From: Rhyacichthys aspro
Lineage: Eukaryota > Chordata > Actinopteri > Gobiiformes > Rhyacichthyidae
Direction of reading: 5' to 3'
Assembly: GCA_036850595.1 (NCBI GenBank)
Contig: CM072154.1
Location: 18,421,330 to 18,485,329 of the forward strand
DNA: 64,000 bases
Positions 63,280 through 64,000 of this stretch are shown here, one piece after another (within the stretch, counting starts at the first letter, position 1; every line of letters starts with the position of its first letter). Below the pieces are notes generated by a model, which was not told the origin of the DNA, ran no database searches, and was given only the letters and a program-made list of their open reading frames with translations. Both the position numbers and the translations under genes were made by a program.

Positions 63280-63720
63280 CTGAAATCCGTCAGTGGGGGG
63301 CGCTGTAGCCGTGTTGTATCCACGCGAGACGACCGTACACGAGGCAGTGGGCTCTGAGAAACTTTCTGACACGTACTTCATTCATTCTCGAAGTTTAACT
63401 TGAAACAAATAGAGATACTGCATAATGTAAGTGTATATTCGAAGTTAGTGTGTGTTTTTGGGACACGAAAAGGACTGTGGGATATGAAGACTAATGTTGA
63501 TGTGAAAGGAGGATAACTGTCAGTTTTATATCGGAGCAGACTCGAAACACATGAGCGGAGATGTAGCTTTTACGCAGCGGAAAATAGTACTTCCTTTGGT
63601 TTGAGATGAACCGTGCGTAATGGGAGCACAGCGGTGCGTAAAAAAGCAAAGTGGTTGTTTAGGGCTGAATTGTGGGACCACATCGAGACACGCGCGACTG
63701 ATTTAAGAGCCAAACGTCCA
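63280..63720 (+). promoter_or_regulatory. CpG-rich promoter-like patch, candidate upstream exon
   Basis: CpGs are frequent (CACGCGAGACGACCGTACAC; CACGCGCGAC near 63,690) after kilobases of CpG-poor DNA. A CTCF-like core (TCAGTGGGGGGCGC, about 63,290-63,303) opens the patch. A consensus-like donor, CATAAT|GTAAGTG, has its GT at 63,427-63,428, so 63,300-63,426 could be a 5' exon on +. By synteny casz1 is the gene expected next on +. No casz1 coding sequence is visible before the edge. Confidence 0.35.
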
Positions 63721-64000
63721 AATATTGTTGTGTTCAATTAATAAAGTCAGCGCAGCTGGTGACGGATGGGCTCAGGGTCAAAAGTGCTGCTTCTCACATT
63801 TCAGTTCATTTGCGCAAAGACAGTCAGACGCCTGGACCCACTGCGAGTCAATATCGTTAATAACAAAGGACAGGACAACGCCTTCAAGTTGTCAACACAC
63901 ACAAACACGCAGAAATTCAAAAGAAAATACTTGCCATTTACGTGTTTCTCACAAAAAAGGATAAGAACCCTTGTGCCCTCCTCTTGTTGGGTATTAAACA
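63721..64000. other. Window edge, no supported gene
   Basis: Two overlapping + frames (for example 63,725-63,964) lack family resemblance. The sequence may be intron or 5' flank of the next gene. Confidence 0.4.

Noticed and set aside
63725..63964. Possible start of casz1 coding sequence
   Set aside because: The peptide in either + frame does not resemble the CASZ1 N-terminus or zinc fingers.
1..64000. CRISPR array, operon or phage-type defence system
   Set aside because: Spliced vertebrate genes, SINEs and poly(A) signals throughout; the tandem arrays are degenerate without spacer structure.

Overview
The window is vertebrate nuclear DNA, most likely from a percomorph-type teleost fish. 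It has GT-AG spliced genes with short exons, AT-rich introns, tRNA-derived SINE pieces with the usual fish 3' tail, and three genes that can be read exon by exon as vertebrate orthologues. It holds no bacterial, phage or CRISPR content. The species cannot be named from the sequence.

Left third (1-28,988): four genes. The 3' part of kif1b (kinesin-3 motor; twelve exons, 506 codons, C-terminal PH domain) runs on the + strand and enters from the left edge. After its long 3' UTR lies a CCAAT-rich promoter and a complete pgd gene (6-phosphogluconate dehydrogenase, 13 exons, 483 aa, +). Convergent with pgd is a complete TDP-43 gene (tardbp family, five coding exons, 396 aa, -). Divergent from it, about 1.5 kb away, is a ten-exon gene on + for a 443-aa secreted protein with a clear ZP-N cysteine pattern. 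I assign this to ciroz (C1orf127 family) from the fold and from its position beside TDP-43.

Right part (about 29-64 kb): a gene-poor interval with no recognisable protein-coding exon. It contains degenerate tandem arrays of a GGACTAAACC-like unit in both orientations, a second 22-24 bp array, SINE, LINE-tail, MITE and LTR-like debris, and blocks of complex, low-repeat sequence that look like candidate conserved non-coding elements. Two CpG-rich promoter-like patches lie at 42.74-43.09 kb and 63.28-63.72 kb. In human the gene next to C1orf127 and TARDBP is CASZ1. The gene order and strands here (TDP-43 -, ciroz +) predict casz1 on + just beyond the right edge, so the desert is probably its upstream regulatory territory. 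That is inference: no casz1 coding exon is visible.

The genes are not an operon. Kif1b moves cargo along axons, Pgd makes NADPH in the pentose phosphate pathway, TDP-43 is a nuclear RNA-binding protein that regulates itself, and Ciroz belongs to the left-right organiser gene set. What links them is conserved vertebrate 1p36-type synteny with a local rearrangement. Exon boundaries were read by hand from splice sites and frame. The exon lengths of all three complete genes sum to whole codon numbers, and the kif1b fragment keeps one open frame from its first visible exon to its stop.
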